This document shows positions 22,025 through 24,796 of a stretch of 24,796 nt of DNA, piece after piece. Both the position numbers and the translations under genes were made by a program. Source of the DNA: CALARM01 sp964431735 (GTDB lineage Bacteria > Vulcanimicrobiota > SpSt-956 > JAKJGF01). The stretch covers positions 1 through 24,796 of the forward strand of contig CAYSLJ010000108.1 in the NCBI GenBank assembly GCA_964431735.1, written 5' to 3'. Every line of letters starts with the position of its first letter. The first letter of the stretch is position 1. The notes beneath the pieces are model-generated. The model was given only the letters and a program-made list of their open reading frames with translations. It was not told where the DNA came from and did not search any database.

Positions 22025-22693
22025 TTACTCCCTTATAACGTAGCCCACACCTCTGATTGTGTGGATTAATTTCTTTTCAAATCCTTTATCTATTTTCTGC
22101 CTGAGATAGTTTACATAAACATCTATTACGTTTGTCATAGGATCAAACTGATAGTCCCATACATGTTCGGCTATCATTGTTCTGCTTAAAACTCTGCCGG
22201 GATTCCTGATAAAATATTCTAAAAGAGCATACTCTTTATTTGTAAGTTCTACAGGTTTATTTCCCCTTGTTACAGTACGAGTTACTGCATCTATTACCAG
22301 ATCGCCTAACTGTAATCTGTTATCAGCTTTTTCCTGCTTACGCCTCATAATAGCTCTGATCCTGGCCATAAGTTCAGAAAAAGCAAAAGGCTTTGTCATG
22401 TAATCGTCTGCGCCGAGATCCAGACCCTGAATCTTACTTTCCAATTCATCTCTCGCTGTTAACATAATTACCGGTGTTATAAAACCTTTATTACGCAGAG
22501 TTTTTAATACTTCAAAACCGTCTTTTCTGGGTAACATAATGTCCAGTATAATCAAATCATAATCATTTACTTCTGCAAGAAATAACCCTTCTTCACCATC
22601 ATATGCAACATCTACGGCATAGGATTCCTCAATAAGACCTTTACTTATAAAGCGAGCTACTTTTTTTTCATCTTCGATTAATAAAATTCTCAT
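22025..22693 (-). CDS. OmpR/PhoB-family response regulator, 222 aa
   Basis: A two-domain DNA-binding regulator. The receiver has the acidic pair E7-D8, phospho-acceptor D51 (LIILDIMLPRKDG), T79 and K101 (MTKPFAF). The C-terminal winged helix (about 125-220) has the usual LTNKEYALLEYFIRNPGRVLSR, TNVIDVYVNYLRQKID and IRGVGYVIRE. Length is standard and every key residue is present. It is probably phosphorylated by the adjacent HAMP kinase. ATG at 22693 has a GCAGG about 13 bases upstream on its strand, a weak ribosome site, and the RAM-domain gene ends 30 bp before it, so it probably sits in the hemL operon. Confidence 0.95.
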   Translation of the reverse strand: MRILLIEDEKKVARFISKGLIEESYAVDVAYDGEEGLFLAEVNDYDLIILDIMLPRKDGFEVLKTLRNKGFITPVIMLTARDELESKIQGLDLGADDYMTKPFAFSELMARIRAIMRRKQEKADNRLQLGDLVIDAVTRTVTRGNKPVELTNKEYALLEYFIRNPGRVLSRTMIAEHVWDYQFDPMTNVIDVYVNYLRQKIDKGFEKKLIHTIRGVGYVIRE

Positions 22694-22723
22694 AATTATA
22701 TATACCTGCTGGTGAAACAGGGA

Positions 22724-22960
22724 TTATTTCATCTTGGATACAAGTAATGTTTTTGTAGATTTTATACCATCAATTTTTCTTAACTCATCAAAAATAAATT
22801 CATCCAATTCATCCAGAGAAGGTGCTTCTACTTTGAGAAGTGTATCAAACTCTCCATAAATCCAGGCAGCTTCTACTACATTCGGCAGTGCTGTTAACTC
22901 ATTCCATACGACCTTATCATGTTCAGAAGAAACCTGTAATAAAATATAAGCAGTTACCAT
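22724..22960 (-). CDS. stand-alone Lrp/AsnC ligand-binding (RAM) domain protein, 78 aa
   Basis: The whole protein equals the C-terminal effector-binding domain of Lrp/AsnC regulators: MVTAYILLQV ... AWIYGEFDTLLKVEAPSLDELDEFIFDELRKIDGIKSTKTLLV. The N-terminal helix-turn-helix is absent, as in known stand-alone RAM proteins, which form ring-like oligomers that bind amino acids. It is thus not a truncated gene but a recognised compact form. AAGGAA for its start lies over the end of hemL, and only 4 bp separate the genes, so they are coupled. A role in sensing an amino acid or a heme precursor is possible but unproven. Confidence 0.85.
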   Translation of the reverse strand: MVTAYILLQVSSEHDKVVWNELTALPNVVEAAWIYGEFDTLLKVEAPSLDELDEFIFDELRKIDGIKSTKTLLVSKMK

Positions 22961-22964
22961 TATA

Positions 22965-24275
22965 TCATTCCTTATTATGTTTTTTTATTTCTTTAAAGGC
23001 TAAAAATGATGCATCCAATGTTTTTTTTAATAGTTCCTCTCTGTGAGCTATAGACATAAACATTGCTTCATATTGAGATGGCGGTAAATATATTCCTTCT
23101 TCAAGCATTTTCCAGAAAAATAAAGCATATCTGACTTCTGAAGCAGTTTTTGCACCAGTATAATCAAATACAGGTTTATCTGTAAAGAAAACTGTCAGCA
23201 TAGAACCAATCTGATTGATAGTTATATTTACTTCCTCTGCTTCTGCAATCTTTTTTAATTCACAGGAAAATTTCGCAGTCTTTTCCTCGAGCTCTCTGTA
23301 TAATCCGTTTTTTTCAAATTCAATAAGTATATTTATTGTAGCAAGTCCTGCTGCTACTGCCAGAGGATTACCTGAAAGAGTACCTGCCTGATATACCCCT
23401 CCTAGAGGAGATATGCATTCCATTATTTCTTTCTTTCCACCATAAGCTCCTACCGGAAGTCCTCCTCCTATTATTTTTCCGAGACATGTAAGATCAGCTT
23501 TAATATTAAATTTTTCCTGAGCTCCTCCGGGAGCCAGCCTGAAACCAGAAATAACTTCATCAAATATCAATAAAATATTGTATTTTTCAGTTATATCTCT
23601 TATGGCTTTAAGATAACCTTCCTGCGGAATTATTACTCCCATATTACCGGGAACAGGTTCCATAATTACTGCCGATATATCCTGATAATGTTCTTTAATT
23701 ACTTTCTCAAATACTTCAATATCATTAAAAGGTAGTACTATTGTGTCATAGACTGCCGCTTTCTGTATACCCTGGCTGGTAGGAATACCAAACGTCATAC
23801 TCCCGGAACCGGATTTTACAAGAAGTGAGTCTACATGACCATGATAACAACCTTCAAATTTTACGATTTTATCTTTACCTGTATAACCTCTTGCCAGTCT
23901 TATGGCACTCATAGTAGCTTCTGTGCCGGAACTGACAAGCCTTACCATATCTATAGAAGGGAAGAGCTCTGTTATCTTTTCCGCAAGATCTATTTCCTGC
24001 TTTGTCGGAGCTCCAAAGGTTGTTCCATTATCGAGTTTTAATTTTATTTCTTCTATTACTCTGTTATGACCATGACCCAGAAGCAATGGACCCCATGAAC
24101 ATACAAAATCTATATATTCATTCCCATCTACGTCATAAATTTTTGCTCCTTTTGCTTTTGATATAAACAGTGGAATACCTCCAACAGCACGAAAAGCTCT
24201 TACAGGGCTATTTACACCTCCCGGAATAAGATTAATTGCTTTTTTAAATAATTCTTCTGATTTTTTAAAACTCAT
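22965..24275 (-). CDS. hemL: glutamate-1-semialdehyde 2,1-aminomutase HemL
   Basis: HemL converts glutamate-1-semialdehyde to 5-aminolevulinate, the last step of the C5 route to heme and other tetrapyrroles; it is a cytoplasmic PLP enzyme. At 436 aa it is full length. It shows the expected NLIPGGVNSPVRAF start, SSGTEATMSAIRLARG (115-130), the YHGHVD segment, FDEVISGFR (238-246) and the PLP lysine K267 in GKIIGGGLPVGAYGG. ATG 24275 has AAAGGTG on its strand a few bases upstream. It sits 9 bp after the glutamate-rich zinc-ribbon gene and 4 bp before the RAM-domain gene, in an operon. No other hem gene is in view. Confidence 0.97.
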   Translation of the reverse strand: MSFKKSEELFKKAINLIPGGVNSPVRAFRAVGGIPLFISKAKGAKIYDVDGNEYIDFVCSWGPLLLGHGHNRVIEEIKLKLDNGTTFGAPTKQEIDLAEKITELFPSIDMVRLVSSGTEATMSAIRLARGYTGKDKIVKFEGCYHGHVDSLLVKSGSGSMTFGIPTSQGIQKAAVYDTIVLPFNDIEVFEKVIKEHYQDISAVIMEPVPGNMGVIIPQEGYLKAIRDITEKYNILLIFDEVISGFRLAPGGAQEKFNIKADLTCLGKIIGGGLPVGAYGGKKEIMECISPLGGVYQAGTLSGNPLAVAAGLATINILIEFEKNGLYRELEEKTAKFSCELKKIAEAEEVNITINQIGSMLTVFFTDKPVFDYTGAKTASEVRYALFFWKMLEEGIYLPPSQYEAMFMSIAHREELLKKTLDASFLAFKEIKKHNKE

Positions 24276-24284
24276 AATACACCT

Positions 24285-24796
24285 TTAATTACCAAGATAG
24301 TTAAAACAGTATTTACACATTTTATTTTTTACAGGATTTTTTCTCTGGCACAGAGGGCAAATAATAACCTTTTCCTCCTGTTTTTTTTCTTCTTCTCCCT
24401 TTACTTCTACTATTTTTTTTATTTCTATTTTTTTAATAATCTCTTCTTTTTCCTCAGCTTTTTCAACTTTTCTCTCTTTTACCGTTTCTTCGTAAGATTC
24501 TTTTATGATTTTTTCAGGTTTCTCCACCTGTTCCATTTCCATAGATATATTTTCATCTACTATCTCTACTTGTTTTTCTTCTATATAGTTAAAACAATAG
24601 CTACAAATTCTATTTCTCCCGGGATTTTTTCTCTGACATAAAGAACAAATAACTATCTTCTCAATTTTTTTCTCCTGTTCAAACGGTTTAAGCTCTATTT
24701 TATTTCCCTTGATTTTTATGCTTTCTTCTTCTTCCTCTTCCTCCTCTTCCTCTTCTTCCTCTTCCTCTTCTTCCTCTTCTTCCTCTTCTTCCTCTT
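24285..24796 (-). CDS. glutamate-rich protein with two zinc ribbons (5' end beyond window)
   Basis: One open frame runs without stop from the window edge (first full codon 24794) to the stop at 24285; 169 residues are visible, and an internal ATG at 24542 is not the true start. It begins inside a run of 24 Glu, then has zinc ribbon 1 (C50-x2-C53 ... C64-x2-C67, ICSLCQRKNPGRNRICSYCF). A Glu/Lys-rich, probably coiled-coil linker follows, and near the C-terminus comes ribbon 2 with nearly the same sequence (ICPLCQRKNPVKNKMCKYCF). The ribbons look like a recent internal duplication. No enzyme domain is visible in this part; any catalytic or anchoring domain would be upstream. It immediately precedes hemL. 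Confidence 0.75.
   Translation of the reverse strand, partial: EEEEEEEEEEEEEEEEEEEEEEEESIKIKGNKIELKPFEQEKKIEKIVICSLCQRKNPGRNRICSYCFNYIEEKQVEIVDENISMEMEQVEKPEKIIKESYEETVKERKVEKAEEKEEIIKKIEIKKIVEVKGEEEKKQEEKVIICPLCQRKNPVKNKMCKYCFNYLGN
24723..24794 (-). repeat. GAA/GAG simple repeat encoding 24 Glu
   Basis: On the minus strand, uninterrupted GAA and GAG codons, mostly in a GAGGAAGAA pattern, run to the window edge. Such tracts can change length in steps of three bases without breaking the frame. Confidence 0.9.

Overview
This is a bacterial chromosome segment with low G+C: roughly one third in most genes, from hand counts of single 60-base lines. Features typical of bacteria include Shine-Dalgarno starts, sigma70-like promoters, a two-component system, hemL (C5 tetrapyrrole pathway) and PMT-type membrane glycosyltransferases. 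I see no tRNA, rRNA or CRISPR array. Many proteins look only distantly like common families, and short heptamer repeats are scattered between genes. This suggests an uncultured or little-sampled lineage; I cannot name the phylum.

Region 1 (1-6490) is an accessory island. It holds a small minus-strand orphan gene and a type I restriction-modification locus in the odd order hsdS, DUF262 protein, AAA ATPase (C-terminally truncated), orphan HicB-like antitoxin, hsdM, with no hsdR in view. hsdM and the conserved cores of hsdS are richer in G+C (about 40-53% in lines counted) than the target-recognition domains and the inserted genes (about 22-30%). A strong promoter (712-740) runs directly into a 110-bp imperfect palindrome that forms the hsdS leader. 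A half-copy of that repeat, next to a GCGTCAC heptamer repeat, lies in front of hsdM.

Region 2 (6491-12651) is mixed: a TMTC-like membrane protein with TPRs abutting hsdM, a 77-residue orphan with a good promoter and ribosome site, a metallophosphoesterase, a small three-helix membrane protein, a coiled-coil-like orphan, and a DUF362 protein with a two-cluster ferredoxin tail.

Region 3 (12758-20343) has at its left end a 616-residue protein that appears to join an eight-cysteine YkgJ-like metal site to a degenerate M28-peptidase-like domain. Two divergent transcription units follow. The minus unit is a PMT/ArnT-like glycosyltransferase overlapping a THEP1-like NTPase. The plus unit is a zinc-ribbon/PQQ-propeller protein and a membrane-anchored VWA protein. 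They share a near-symmetric divergent promoter (both TTGACT/TATAGT), and an exact 20-bp direct repeat covers each predicted start site. The core octamer TTTATGCT also occurs upstream of the DUF362 and 616-residue genes, so these genes may be co-regulated.

Region 4 (20390-24796, all minus strand) is one probable operon: a glutamate-rich zinc-ribbon protein running off the window, hemL, a stand-alone Lrp/AsnC ligand-binding (RAM) domain protein, an OmpR-type response regulator and a HAMP histidine kinase. A relic of an IS200/IS605-type right end (tnpB tail plus terminal hairpin) appears to be lodged between regulator and kinase.
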